This document shows positions 1 through 11,068 of a DNA stretch of 64,000 bases, piece after piece. Under the pieces are notes generated by a model, which did no database searches, was not told the DNA's origin, and worked only from the letters and a program-made list of their open reading frames with translations. The position numbers and the translations under genes were made by a program. Origin of the DNA: JACCVL01 sp963695375 (GTDB lineage: Bacteria; Actinomycetota; Actinomycetes; Propionibacteriales; Nocardioidaceae); contig OY968767.1 of the NCBI GenBank assembly GCA_963695375.1, positions 1,550,001 to 1,614,000 on the forward strand. The letters run 5' to 3'. Numbering within the stretch: position 1 is the first letter of the stretch; every line of letters begins with the position of its first letter.

Positions 1-1
1 G

Positions 2-790
2 CTCACCGCCCGGGAGGTCGAGCACGACGCCCCGCGCAGCACCGAGGGCTGGGGCTGGAACTGGTCGCTCGTCAAGCAGGCACTCGAGTACCTCTTCTAC
101 GCCGGATTGGTCACCTCGGCGGGCCGCAACGGCGCGTTCGAGCGCCGCTACGACCTGCCCGAGCGGGTGCTTCCCGCCGCCGTGCTGTCGACGGCGACGC
201 CGGCCGACGACGAGGCGGTGCGCACCCTGGTCCGGACCGCCGCCCAGGCGCACGGCGTGGCCACCGAGCCCAGCCTGCGCGACTACTTCCGGCTCGCGCC
301 GGCGGAGTCGCAGCAGGCGGTGCGCGAGCTGGTGGAGGCCGGAGAGCTGGTCCCGGTGGCGGTGCAGGGGTGGCGCCGACCGGCCTACCTGCACCACCAG
401 GCGCGCATTCCGCGCCAGGTGCGCGCGCGCGCCCTGCTCAGCCCGTTCGACCCGCTGGTGTTCCACCGGGACCGGACCGAGGACCTGTTCGGCTTCCGCT
501 ACCGGATCGAGATCTACGTCCCGGCTCCGCTGCGGGTGCACGGCTACTACGTGCTGCCGTTCCTGCTCGGCGACCGGCTGGTGGCCCGGGTGGACCTCAA
601 GGCGGACCGGGCGGCCGGCGTGCTGCGGGTGCTGGCCGCGCACGGTGAGCCGGACGCGCCGCCGGAGACCGCGACCGAGCTGTCGGCCGAGCTGCGCCAG
701 CTGTCGGCCTGGCTCGGTCTCGGCGAGGTCGCCGTGGCGCCGGCCGGCGACCTCGCCCCCCGGCTCGCCGCCGCCGGGCGACTACCATGA
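2..790 (+). CDS. YcaQ-like winged-helix DNA glycosylase family protein, 5' end outside window
   Basis: The reading frame is already open at base 2, so the true start lies upstream; 262 C-terminal residues are present. The blocks NWSLVKQALEYLFYAG and SPFDPLVFHRDRTEDLF, followed by a strand-rich stretch ending in a GVLRV motif, match the C-terminal half of the winged-helix family that includes E. coli YcaQ, an interstrand-crosslink DNA glycosylase. Family knowledge suggests a DNA-repair role; the residues seen here do not include the QxQ-type catalytic motif near the N-terminus, so activity cannot be judged. A full-length paralogue lies at 44397-45539. The next gene, secA, begins 74 nt downstream and has its own ribosome binding site. 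Confidence 0.85.
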   Translation, partial: LTAREVEHDAPRSTEGWGWNWSLVKQALEYLFYAGLVTSAGRNGAFERRYDLPERVLPAAVLSTATPADDEAVRTLVRTAAQAHGVATEPSLRDYFRLAPAESQQAVRELVEAGELVPVAVQGWRRPAYLHHQARIPRQVRARALLSPFDPLVFHRDRTEDLFGFRYRIEIYVPAPLRVHGYYVLPFLLGDRLVARVDLKADRAAGVLRVLAAHGEPDAPPETATELSAELRQLSAWLGLGEVAVAPAGDLAPRLAAAGRLP

Positions 791-863
791 CCCCGCACGT
801 CCCTGTCCGGACGCCTGTCAGACCGCCTGCCCGACCGCACCCGTGACCTCAGGAGCCATCGCC

Positions 864-3656
<2,793 letters not shown>

Positions 3657-3660
3657 CGGC

Positions 3661-4173
3661 TCAGCCCAGCCGCAGCGCGGTGCACACCCAGCGCTCGCCG
3701 CGCGCCTCCAGCCGCAGGGCCAGGGCGCGGCTCCGCCCCCCATGGCGGAGGTGGCTGCACACCTCGGCGACCCGCTCCGCGGGTGAGGCGACGTGCACGC
3801 TGAGCAGCCGCGGCCGCTCGGTCCGCGCCCGGGCCTCGGCGTCGGTGCACCGGCCCACCGCGGCCGCCCGGGCCGCCACCAGGTCGTAGACGTCCGGCGT
3901 CACCCAGCGGATCAGCTGCTGCACCGGTCGGTCGCCGGCCACCGCCTCGACCACGGCCATGCTGAACCGCGCGGCGCGGGCGTACATCGCGCGGTCCGGC
4001 TGCGACGGGTCGGGAACCGCGACCAGCGGTGCGGCATCCGTGACCGGGATCGCGCCCGGCTCGAGGTCCAGCGCCAGGGCCCCCTGGACGGCCGGGGATG
4101 GGCGTTGCGCCGGCCAGCCGATCGGCTTGCCGGGCAGTGCTGGCAGCCGGTGCAGTGCGGGTGCAGGGGTCAT
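3661..4173 (-). CDS. Rv3235 family protein (DUF6459-like)
   Basis: A 170-residue protein with a disordered Pro/Ala-rich N-terminus and a C-terminal domain (about 70-170) carrying the AARFSMAVVEAVAGDRPVQQL block and a terminal strand ERWVCTALRLG. This is the pattern of the actinobacterial Rv3235 family, which commonly sits between secA and a LysM gene, as here. The biochemical role is unknown. The start ATG at 4173 is preceded on the minus strand by GGAAAGG, a fair RBS. The gene lies wholly inside the uninterrupted reading frame of the LysM gene upstream, in a different phase, so one of the two C-terminal limits in this region may be wrong. Confidence 0.75.
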   Translation of the reverse strand: MTPAPALHRLPALPGKPIGWPAQRPSPAVQGALALDLEPGAIPVTDAAPLVAVPDPSQPDRAMYARAARFSMAVVEAVAGDRPVQQLIRWVTPDVYDLVAARAAAVGRCTDAEARARTERPRLLSVHVASPAERVAEVCSHLRHGGRSRALALRLEARGERWVCTALRLG

Positions 4174-4194
4174 CGATCTGCCTTTCCGGAGGGG

Positions 4195-4240
4195 AGGCGG
4201 AGGTGGAGGCGGAGGCGGAGGCGGAGCCGGGAGCGGGCGG
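4195..4240. repeat. GGAGGC-type hexamer microsatellite
   Basis: An imperfect run of GAGGCG/GAGGTG hexamers on the plus strand. On the minus strand it encodes the Ser-Ala linker after the LysM module and abuts the start of the Rv3235-family gene. Six-base units keep frame, so slippage changes linker length rather than phase. Confidence 0.7.
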
Positions 4241-4837
4241 GCGGAGGCGTTGTCCGGGGAGGATCAGGTCGGGGTCTGGTCCGATCACGTCACGGTTCGC
4301 GGCGTACCAGTGCCGCCACCGGCGGTCCGCGATCGACCACAGCGAGTCCCCTGGGCGGACCAGGTAGGGCGCCCCGCGCCGGGCCGTGGCGACGGCACCG
4401 ACGGCACCGATGGGTCCCGGCAGAGTCGGCAGCGGCAGCCCGGCGAGGCGGGCGGAGAGGCGATCGGGCTCGCAGCCGGCCGATGGCGGCTCCGCGGCGA
4501 GGCCCGGAGCGGTCCCGGCCAGCCCGGTCGCGAGGCCGAGCGTGGCCGCCGCCAGCCGCAGCCACCGTCCGGTAGGCCGGCGGGACCGGTGCCAGGCCTG
4601 CTGGCCGGCCACCAGCAGCGTGCCACACCAGGCGGTCCAACCGAGCAGCCCGGTTCCGGTGGCGGCAATGGTCAGCACCGCGGCCACCCGTCCGTCCGGT
4701 GATGCGCCGCTCGCCGCCAGGTCGGCGGCACTGGCACGCAGCGCGGAGCCGAGGCCGAGCTCGATCGCGGCGGCGGCGAGCGCGACGGCAACGGGCCGGA
4801 TCGTCGCGGTCCACGGCATGCACTGCCTCCGGATGAC

Positions 4838-4880
4838 TCTTTTAGCAATGAGTTGCTTCTGTTTATATGTTTTAGCCTGT
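4838..4880. promoter_or_regulatory. AT-rich divergent promoter region
   Basis: About 43 bp that are strikingly AT-rich for this genome, lying between the divergent LysM gene and the 4926 gene, with runs such as CTTTTAGCAATGAG and TTTATATGTTTTAG. It contains a small inverted repeat AGCAA-tgag-TTGCT (about 4844-4857). Placement and composition suggest promoter and operator function; exact -10/-35 boxes cannot be assigned by eye. Confidence 0.45.
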
Positions 4881-4913
4881 GAACGATGCCGTCAACTGGC
4901 TGTGCACAGCCGG

Positions 4914-4919
4914 TACCGT
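4914..4919 (+). promoter_or_regulatory. Putative -10 (TACCGT) for leaderless transcript
   Basis: TACCGT ends 6 nt before the ATG at 4926. There is no Shine-Dalgarno sequence before that ATG. The spacing matches the leaderless arrangement repeated throughout this window. Confidence 0.5.
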
Positions 4920-4925
4920 CCCCGG

Positions 4926-5438
4926 ATGCGTTGGGAGCGGCTCTTCGCCGACCTGGAGGACCAGGCCGCCGAGCTGGACCTCCGGGACCGGGACGCCGAG
5001 ATCGCCGAGCGCACCCGCGCCGAGCTCGGCGCGGTGCGCTGGCTGGAACGGGTGCGAGGGGGGACCGGGCGGCCCGTGACCCTGCTGCTGGCCGGCTCGG
5101 CCCGGCTGGCCGGCGAGGTCCGCTATGTGGGGCCGGACTGGGTGCTGCTCGACGCCGGCCGGGACGACCTGCTGGTGCCCGCGCACGCGGTGGTCGGCGT
5201 CGAGGGGGCGGGGCGGGCCGCTCCGGCGGAGACCGAGCGCGTGCCGCTCACCTGGCGGGCCGCCTGGCGGTCGCTGAGCCGGGACCGCGCCGTCGCGCGC
5301 GTCCAGCGCAGCGACGGTGACGTGGTCACCGGGGTGGTGCAGGCGGTCGGCGCCGACTTCGTGCAGCTCGGACCGGCGGGCGTGCTGGTGCCGTTCACCG
5401 CGATCCGGGCCGCGCGGGTGGCCCGGACCGACCCCTAG
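4926..5438 (+). CDS. Uncharacterised actinobacterial protein, possible small beta-barrel fold
   Basis: 170 residues. The start ATG is 6 nt after a TACCGT hexamer. The N-terminus is an acidic amphipathic helix (MRWERLFADLEDQAAEL), followed by a strand-rich core: VTLLLAGSARLAGEVRYVG, then GPDWVLLDAG and an LVPAHAVVGVEG segment, and a second similar unit VARVQRSDGDVVTGVVQAVG with QLGPAGVLVPFTAI. The two beta-rich units look like a duplicated Sm- or RimP-C-like barrel, which is inference from pattern only. No catalytic motif is visible. Its stop overlaps the end of the convergent HTH gene by 4 nt. I do not recognise a function. Confidence 0.75.
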   Translation: MRWERLFADLEDQAAELDLRDRDAEIAERTRAELGAVRWLERVRGGTGRPVTLLLAGSARLAGEVRYVGPDWVLLDAGRDDLLVPAHAVVGVEGAGRAAPAETERVPLTWRAAWRSLSRDRAVARVQRSDGDVVTGVVQAVGADFVQLGPAGVLVPFTAIRAARVARTDP

Positions 5439-5683
5439 GAGGCGTCCTCCGGGAGCTCTCCGAAGGGGTGGCTGTCGATGAAGGTCTGGGTGTCGGAGTA
5501 GAGCCGCTGGATGTACGCCTCCAGCTCGGCCGCCTCGACCCGCCAGACACCGCGGCCGCCGATCTTGATCGCCTTCAGCTCGTTGCGCCGGACCAGTGCG
5601 TAGGCCTGCGTGGTCGAGATGTTGAGAATCTCGGCGACGTCGGTCAACTGCAGGAAGCGAGGCACCCCCGGGCCGAGCGGCAT
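5435..5683 (-). CDS. Small excisionase/BldC-type helix-turn-helix protein
   Basis: 82 residues from ATG 5683, almost entirely one MerR-like winged HTH: FLQLTDVAEILNISTTQAYA then LVRRNELKAIKIGGRGVWRV, and a C-terminal helix ELEAYIQRLYSDTQ. Such proteins bind DNA as head-to-tail arrays in the BldC and AlpA/Xis groups. The frame is open further upstream but only this start begins a family-like protein; it has CACACT 6 nt upstream (5690-5695, minus strand) and no RBS. The C-terminal tail ESHPFGELPEDAS-like segment is acidic. It lies divergent from the SAF-domain gene of the pilus module, so it could regulate it; that is inference. Confidence 0.85.
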   Translation of the reverse strand: MPLGPGVPRFLQLTDVAEILNISTTQAYALVRRNELKAIKIGGRGVWRVEAAELEAYIQRLYSDTQTFIDSHPFGELPEDAS

Positions 5684-5780
5684 GGGGCCAGTGTGCCAGC
5701 AGGGGCCGCAGAGATTGCGGGAGTCGACGGCGTTGTGGACAACCCTGGACGAGAGCGCTCGGATGCGCACAATGTCGGGT

Positions 5781-6431
5781 ATGCCCGATCGGGAACCGTC
5801 CCAGAGCCCGTCCGCGGTCCGGCTGCGCCGGCCGGGCTGGCGCGACCCCCGGTTGGCCGGCGGTCTGCTGTTGGTCGCCGTCGCGACGCTGGCCGGGGCA
5901 CGACTGCTCTCCGACACCGAGCACACGGCGACCGTGTGGGCGACGGCAGAGCCGGTGCAGGCCGGCCAGACCGCGGATCAGGTGCGGCTGGTGCCGAGTG
6001 CGGTGCAGCTGTCCGACGGCGCGGCCGAGTCCGCCTATCTGAGCGCGACGGACGAGCCGGCCGGGGTCTTCACCCACGAGCTCGCCGCCGGCGAGCTGGT
6101 GCCGGTCGGGGCGCTCGCCGGTCCGGCCGCCACCGACCAGGTCGACCTGCCGCTGGCGGTGGACGCCGGGGCGGTTCCGGTCGACCTCGCGACCGGGCAG
6201 CTGGTGGACGTCTGGTCGGTGCCCGCACCGGCCGCCACCGGGTCGCCGGCCGGACGGGCGGACCGGGTGCTGCGGGCGGCTCCGGTCGCCGCGGTGCGCT
6301 CCGGCTCCGCGCTCGGCGGGAGCACCCGGCAGGTGGTGGTGACCGTGGACCACGGTGCCGGCCGGCTCGCGGAGGTGCTCGAGACGCTGTCCACCGGGAC
6401 CGTCGCGCTGGTCCGGGTCGACGCGCGGTGA
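5781..6431 (+). CDS. SAF-domain (CpaB/RcpC-like) protein
   Basis: 216 residues. After a short basic cytoplasmic N-terminus there is one transmembrane helix (about 24-41, GGLLLVAVATLAGARLL), then an AVQLSDGAAESAYL... SAF-type domain with the repeated pattern HELAAGELVPVGAL and a beta-rich C-terminus. SAF domains occur in CpaB, the Tad pilus component linking the inner membrane to the outer assembly. Start chosen at 5781 because CACAAT (5768-5773) lies 7 nt before it; two in-frame ATGs further upstream (5763, 5772) are alternatives. The stop TGA overlaps a GTG of the CpaE-like gene downstream, suggesting cotranscription. Confidence 0.8.
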   Translation: MPDREPSQSPSAVRLRRPGWRDPRLAGGLLLVAVATLAGARLLSDTEHTATVWATAEPVQAGQTADQVRLVPSAVQLSDGAAESAYLSATDEPAGVFTHELAAGELVPVGALAGPAATDQVDLPLAVDAGAVPVDLATGQLVDVWSVPAPAATGSPAGRADRVLRAAPVAAVRSGSALGGSTRQVVVTVDHGAGRLAEVLETLSTGTVALVRVDAR

Positions 6432-6445
6432 CCGGGGGACCGGCC

Positions 6446-7696
6446 ATGCCCGTCTCGGTCCTGGTGGCCGCGGGTGGCGCCGGCTGGGAGGCCCGGCTGC
6501 TGCCCACCCTGTCCGCGCCGGGGGCCCCGGCGCGGCTGGCCCGGCGGTGCGTCGACGTGCCGGACCTGGTGGCCGCCGCAGCGGCCGGGCGGGCCGGTCT
6601 CGCCCTGGTCTCCGCGGGGGTGGCGGGCTGGGACGCCGACGTGGTGGCCCGCCTCGCCGAGTGCGACGTGCGCACGGTCGTCGTCGCCGACGGGTCGGCC
6701 GAGGTCGAACGGGCCCGGCGGATCGGCGGCAGCACGGTGGTGACCGACGACGTCGCCACCGACCCGGACCGGCTGCTGCAGGTGCTGCTGGACGCTGCCG
6801 CAGCCCGGGAACCCGCCGCGGCCGGCATCGCGGCGCCGGCGCCGGCGCCGGCACCGACCGCGGCCGCGGCGTCGGCCGCTGTGGACGGCCGCGTCGTCGC
6901 GGTCTGGGGCGCCACCGGCGCGCCGGGCCGGTCCACCGTGGCGCTCGGCCTCGCCGCGGCCGCTGCCCGGCGGGCGACCCCGACCCTGCTGCTGGACCTG
7001 GACGTCTACGGCGGCGCCACCGCCCAGATGCTGGCCGTGCTGGACGAGGTGTCGGGTGTCCTGGCCGCGACCCGGGCGGCGTCCGCCGGATCGCTGGACC
7101 CGACCGGGCTGCTCGCCGCCGCCAGGACCGTCGAGCCGAACCTGGCCGTGTTGACCGGGCTGCCGCGTGCCGACCGCTGGACCGCGCTGCGGCCGGCGGC
7201 GGTCCGCGAGCTGCTCGCCGTGGCCCGCGGATGCTTCCCGCTGGTCGTCGTCGACTGCGGCTTCGGCATCGAGCAGGACGAGGAGCTGTCGTTCGACACC
7301 GCGGCACCGCGTCGCAACGGCGCCACCGTGACGGCGCTGGAGCAGGCCGACCTCGTGCTCGTCGTCGGCTCCGCCGACCCGCTGAGCCTGACCCGGCTGG
7401 CGCGCGCGTCCGGGGACCTTCGCGAGCTGGTGCCCACCGCGACGACGCATCTGGTGGTCAACCGGATGCGCCGCGGGCTCGGGTGGTCCCGCGACGAGGT
7501 GGCCGGCACGGTGCGCCGCGCGACCGGCACCGCACCGTTGGCGTTTCTCCCGCTGGACCAGCCGGCAGTCGACCGGGCGTGGATCGCCGGCCGCTCGCTG
7601 CCCGAGGCGGCGCCGACCGCGCCGCTGAGCGCCGCACTCGACCGGCTGTACGCCGAGCTGGCCGCCGAGCTGGAGGTCGGCGTCCTCAGACGCTGA
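6446..7696 (+). CDS. CpaE-like MinD/ParA-family P-loop ATPase
   Basis: 416 residues from ATG 6446, which has GGGGGA 6 nt upstream; a GTG at 6428 overlapping the previous stop is the alternative start. Residues 1-120 form a receiver-like domain without clear phosphorylation residues. An Ala/Pro linker (about 118-140, APAPAPAP) follows, then a deviant Walker A WGATGAPGRSTVA and the DLDVYGG switch, DCGFGIE and the C-terminal MinD-type helices. CpaE-type ATPases localise and drive Tad pilus assembly at the inner membrane. It pairs with the SAF gene upstream. The main tad operon is at 22.4 kb. The last 11 nt overlap the convergent membrane-protein gene. Confidence 0.8.
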   Translation: MPVSVLVAAGGAGWEARLLPTLSAPGAPARLARRCVDVPDLVAAAAAGRAGLALVSAGVAGWDADVVARLAECDVRTVVVADGSAEVERARRIGGSTVVTDDVATDPDRLLQVLLDAAAAREPAAAGIAAPAPAPAPTAAAASAAVDGRVVAVWGATGAPGRSTVALGLAAAAARRATPTLLLDLDVYGGATAQMLAVLDEVSGVLAATRAASAGSLDPTGLLAAARTVEPNLAVLTGLPRADRWTALRPAAVRELLAVARGCFPLVVVDCGFGIEQDEELSFDTAAPRRNGATVTALEQADLVLVVGSADPLSLTRLARASGDLRELVPTATTHLVVNRMRRGLGWSRDEVAGTVRRATGTAPLAFLPLDQPAVDRAWIAGRSLPEAAPTAPLSAALDRLYAELAAELEVGVLRR

Positions 7697-9008
7697 ACAG
7701 CAGCAGCAGACCGCCGACGGTGTAGACCAGCATCACCGCGAGCATCGCCAGCTGCCCGGACACCGCGCTGCGCTCGGGCAGCACCCGAACCGCCCGGTCG
7801 TGCGCCGCGATGACGCCGAGGATGTGCCCGGTCAGCACGAAGCCCACCTTGAGCACCGCCACCAGCCCCGGGCGCACCGACAAGAAGTACGTCGTGGTCC
7901 AGTCGATCGTGCCCAGGTAGTCGTGCTCGCCGGTGACCAGCGGGTCGGACAGGTAGGCCAGGTACCGCTGCCCGGACTCCAGCAGCAGCGTCAGGTAGTG
8001 CGCGAACAGGTAGCCGATCGCGATCGGCACCAGCGAGTGGGCGAGCAGGCCGGGCAGCGCGCGACGCTCCCGCCACGGCACCCCGGTGGCGGCGACGGCC
8101 GCGGCGGTGAACGTCACGGCCACGAAGGCCACGAAGCCGACCAGGACCAGGGTGTCGCGCAGCGTCGGGTCCAGCGTCCCCGGTTGGGCGGTCTGCTGCA
8201 GCCACCAATTGGACTGGCTGAAGCCGTCGAAGGCGGTCGAACCGAGCAGCACCGCCACGACGGCGACCAGGCCGCGGTCGACCGGGGTGGCGTCCAGGTT
8301 GGCGAGCGGGTTGCGCAGCACCGGGGCGCCGTCGCGCCGTCCCCACGGCGACAACCGGGCGACGAGGCCGAACCACACCTCGAACGGGTCGGCCCGGGCG
8401 AACCAGGTGCTGCCGAACACGGCCGACCCGACCAGCATCACCGCCACATACAGCAGGCACCAGGTCAGCACGGTGGACACGAACGCGGAGTCGGGGTCGA
8501 CCAGCTCGGTCCACACGAAGGCGAACAGGCCGAGCGCGGCGGGCCAGTAGCCGAGCCAGGCGGGGTAGGGCAGCAGTCCCTGCTCGGGCTCGGTCCGCAG
8601 CAGTCGGGACAGGCCGAGATGCAGACTGCGCAGCGGGGACAGCAGCGGCCACACGTTCCCGGCCAGCAGGGACAGCGGAACCATGCCGACCCACAGGTAG
8701 ATGTAGAACGCACCCAGCGCCGGGTTCGCAGGGGAGTCCTTGCCGGCGACCGCGGCCCACCCGACGTACGCCGCGATGAGCAGCCCGAGCAGCCGGAGCA
8801 GCCCGTGCAGCGCCCCGGAGTCCACGATCGCGGCCAGCGGGCGGGGGAGGGGACGGCCGGACTGCTCACCGCGCAGCCGGGAGGTGCGCCAGGAGAAGGC
8901 GAGGATCGCGAACGAGACGGTCAGCGCCCACCCGGCGCCGACCACGGCGTAGGTCAACGGAATCGGCAGGTCGGAGGCTCCGCCGATGCCGTGAGCGAGG
9001 GTTCTCAG
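7686..9008 (-). CDS. Polytopic membrane protein of the family often labelled fenitrothion hydrolase; CTG start
   Basis: About 440 residues with roughly nine or ten hydrophobic segments, the block FYIYLWVGMVPLSLLAGNVW, an SNWWLQQT motif and a C-terminus VYTVGGLLLLFSV. Databases carry similar proteins as fenitrothion hydrolase; this is recalled, unchecked, and not evidence of that activity. Both this protein and its paralogue at 11069-12415 share AHGIGGASDLPIPL, which lies upstream of the first ATG/GTG/TTG codon in frame (TTG 8957). The only plausible start that includes it is CTG at 9008, whose last two bases belong to the TGA of the lipoprotein gene upstream (CTGA overlap, like the common ATGA coupling). 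If CTG is wrong, the gene starts at 8957. Confidence 0.75.
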   Translation of the reverse strand: MRTLAHGIGGASDLPIPLTYAVVGAGWALTVSFAILAFSWRTSRLRGEQSGRPLPRPLAAIVDSGALHGLLRLLGLLIAAYVGWAAVAGKDSPANPALGAFYIYLWVGMVPLSLLAGNVWPLLSPLRSLHLGLSRLLRTEPEQGLLPYPAWLGYWPAALGLFAFVWTELVDPDSAFVSTVLTWCLLYVAVMLVGSAVFGSTWFARADPFEVWFGLVARLSPWGRRDGAPVLRNPLANLDATPVDRGLVAVVAVLLGSTAFDGFSQSNWWLQQTAQPGTLDPTLRDTLVLVGFVAFVAVTFTAAAVAATGVPWRERRALPGLLAHSLVPIAIGYLFAHYLTLLLESGQRYLAYLSDPLVTGEHDYLGTIDWTTTYFLSVRPGLVAVLKVGFVLTGHILGVIAAHDRAVRVLPERSAVSGQLAMLAVMLVYTVGGLLLLFSV

Positions 9009-9496
9009 GGCCGCACCACCAGCTGGGCGACCAACGCGCCGGACTCGTGCAGCTCGACGTCGAACTGCCCGGGCTGCTCGACGGTGAACCCGAACCGCTG
9101 GTCCTTGCCGGGCTCGACGGCGAACTCGTGCTCCTCGGGCGCGGTGTGCACGTGCAGCTCCTCGGCGGTGTCACTGTCCACCAGCAGCGCGATCTTGTCC
9201 CCGACGTTCGCCGGCACCTGCTTGCCCGCCGGGCTGACCGAGCCGTCCTCGATCTCGATCTCGATCTCGACCGCCCCGTCGTCGCTCGGCTCTTCGGACG
9301 GCTCGTCGGACGGCTCGTCGGACGGCTCGCTGGTGGGGGGCTCGGACGATGCCGGAGTCGACGTGGGGGGCGACGCCGAGGTTGTCGAAGGCTCGGCCGC
9401 CTCGGTCGAACCGTCGTCGCCACCGCACCCGCCGAGCACCAGCAGCACCGGCACGGACAGGGCGACGACCGCGGTGCGGAGCGTCCTGGGCATCAT
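9005..9496 (-). CDS. Cupredoxin-like secreted lipoprotein
   Basis: 163 residues. ATG 9496 is preceded by AAGGGA on the minus strand. An N-terminal signal with lipobox LVLGGCG predicts lipidation at the Cys and attachment outside the membrane. A Ser/Thr/Pro/Glu linker includes SDEPSDEPSEEPSDD, encoded by 12-bp DNA repeats near 9290-9335, and an IEIEIE strand encoded by hexamers near 9250-9270. The C-terminal about 75 residues are an all-beta domain with EELHVHTAPEEHEF and DVELHES, like cupredoxin_1 proteins; a full set of copper ligands is not evident. It is translationally coupled to the membrane protein downstream and probably functions with it. Confidence 0.75.
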   Translation of the reverse strand: MMPRTLRTAVVALSVPVLLVLGGCGGDDGSTEAAEPSTTSASPPTSTPASSEPPTSEPSDEPSDEPSEEPSDDGAVEIEIEIEDGSVSPAGKQVPANVGDKIALLVDSDTAEELHVHTAPEEHEFAVEPGKDQRFGFTVEQPGQFDVELHESGALVAQLVVRP

Positions 9497-9569
9497 CGAG
9501 GTGATCCCTTCTCGTGACACGATGCGGGTTCCCCGGCGTGCCGGCCCCGCGTCCGACAGGAGACCAACG

Positions 9570-11045
9570 ATGCCAGACCGGATGCGGCCCGAGGACGCCG
9601 CGTTCCTGGCCGCGGAGACGCCGCGCGCCCCGCGGCAGGTGGCGGTCGTGATGATCCTCGACCCGGGGGAGCGGGGCTTCGACCATCAGGGGCTGCTGGA
9701 GCTGATCGACGACAGGATCGGTCTGGTGCCGCGCTACCGACAGCGGGTGCAGTCCGTGCTCGGCGGCCTCGCGAGCCCGGCGTGGGTGGACGACGAGGCG
9801 TTCGACCTCAGCTATCACGTCCGCCGGTCGGCGGTGCCGAGACCGGGGACCATGACCCAGCTGCAGGAGCTGGTGTCCCGGTTGGTGGCGCGCCCCCTGG
9901 ACCGGCAGCGCCCGCTGTGGGAGGTCTACCTGATCGAGGGCCTCGCGGACGGCAACGTGGCGATGGTGCTGAAGGCGCACCAGGCACTGGTCGACGGGAT
10001 CGAGACCGTCGCGTTGGGACAGCTCCTGATGGACTCCTCGCCGGAGCCGCGCGAGCTCCCGGCCGTGGCCTGGCAGCCCGAGCCGGCGCCCTCCCAGCTG
10101 TGGCTGGTCGGGGAGTCCGTCGCGGACGCCGCGCTGCACCCGGACCGGCTGCTCGGCCCGGTCGCCGCCGGGATCCGGCTGGTGGTCGGCCACGGACTGC
10201 GGCTGCCCCGCGCTCCCCGAGGCGGGCCACACTCGCCACTGGCCACCGATCTCTGCCGCCAGCGGCGGTTCGTCGGCGTCGACACCCGGCTCGACGTGCA
10301 CCGCCGGATCCGCGAGACCCACGGTGGCACGGTCAACGACGTGGTGCTCACCGTGGTGACCGGAGCGCTGCGCGCCTGGCTGCTCACCCGGGCGGAACCG
10401 GTGGGCCCGGCGACCCGGATCCGCGCGATGGTCCCGCTCAGCGTGCGGGACGACGAGGCCGAGCCCACCTCGCTGGGCAGTCACGTCGCCGGCCACCTGC
10501 TCACCCTCCCGGTCAATGAGGCGAACCCGGTGGTCCGCCTGCACCACGTGTCGTACGCGCTGAAGGCGCACCGGGAGACCGGGCGCGCCATCTCTGCTGA
10601 CCGGCTGGTGGCCACACCGGGCCTGGCCTCCACCACCTTCCAGGTGCTCGGCTCGCGGGTCGCCGACAGCCAGGCCGCCCTGCCCTACCAGCTGGTGGTC
10701 ACCAACGTGCCGGGCCCGCAGGAGCCGATGTACGCGCACGGGGCCCGGCTGCTCGCCACCTACCCGGTGCTGCCGCTGACCGAGCCGCGGGCGCTGGCGA
10801 TCGGCGCCAGCTCGTACGACGGCGGGGTGTTCTACGGCATCAACGCCGACCGGGACGCGCTGCCGGACGCCGACGTGCTCGCGCAGTGCCTGACCGAGGC
10901 GCTGGACGAGCTGGCAGACACCGCCCGGCCGGAGCGGCCGCGGGCGCCGCGCGGTCGGAGCGGCAACACGGCCAAGAAGACGCGCGCCAAGCAGCCGACC
11001 CGCCGCGCCAGCCCGCGCCCGCGCAAGCGATCGGGTGGCCCGTGA
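9570..11045 (+). CDS. Wax ester synthase/diacylglycerol acyltransferase family protein with altered active site
   Basis: 491 residues; ATG 9570 follows ACAGGAGA. The family architecture is complete: RPEDAAFL N-terminus, ARPLDRQRPLWEVYLIEGL, VNDVVLTVVTGALR, SLGSHVAGHLLTLPV and TNVPGPQEPMY, ending in a basic Lys/Arg-rich tail (about 450-491). The condensing-enzyme motif HHxxxDG reads H137-Q138-ALV-D142-G143: the second His, regarded in the family as the catalytic base, is Gln. Either this clade uses another base, or the protein has lost or changed acyl-CoA:alcohol/diacylglycerol acyltransferase activity. It sits between two membrane-protein paralogues on the opposite strand, divergent from the lipoprotein gene. 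Confidence 0.88.
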   Translation: MPDRMRPEDAAFLAAETPRAPRQVAVVMILDPGERGFDHQGLLELIDDRIGLVPRYRQRVQSVLGGLASPAWVDDEAFDLSYHVRRSAVPRPGTMTQLQELVSRLVARPLDRQRPLWEVYLIEGLADGNVAMVLKAHQALVDGIETVALGQLLMDSSPEPRELPAVAWQPEPAPSQLWLVGESVADAALHPDRLLGPVAAGIRLVVGHGLRLPRAPRGGPHSPLATDLCRQRRFVGVDTRLDVHRRIRETHGGTVNDVVLTVVTGALRAWLLTRAEPVGPATRIRAMVPLSVRDDEAEPTSLGSHVAGHLLTLPVNEANPVVRLHHVSYALKAHRETGRAISADRLVATPGLASTTFQVLGSRVADSQAALPYQLVVTNVPGPQEPMYAHGARLLATYPVLPLTEPRALAIGASSYDGGVFYGINADRDALPDADVLAQCLTEALDELADTARPERPRAPRGRSGNTAKKTRAKQPTRRASPRPRKRSGGP

Positions 11046-11068
11046 GGTCGCAGATCTGGCCGCCCGAC

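Noticed and set aside
7800..9569. Long open extension upstream of the WS/DGAT gene
   Set aside because: It is antisense to the membrane protein and lipoprotein genes; the family starts at ATG 9570, which has an RBS.
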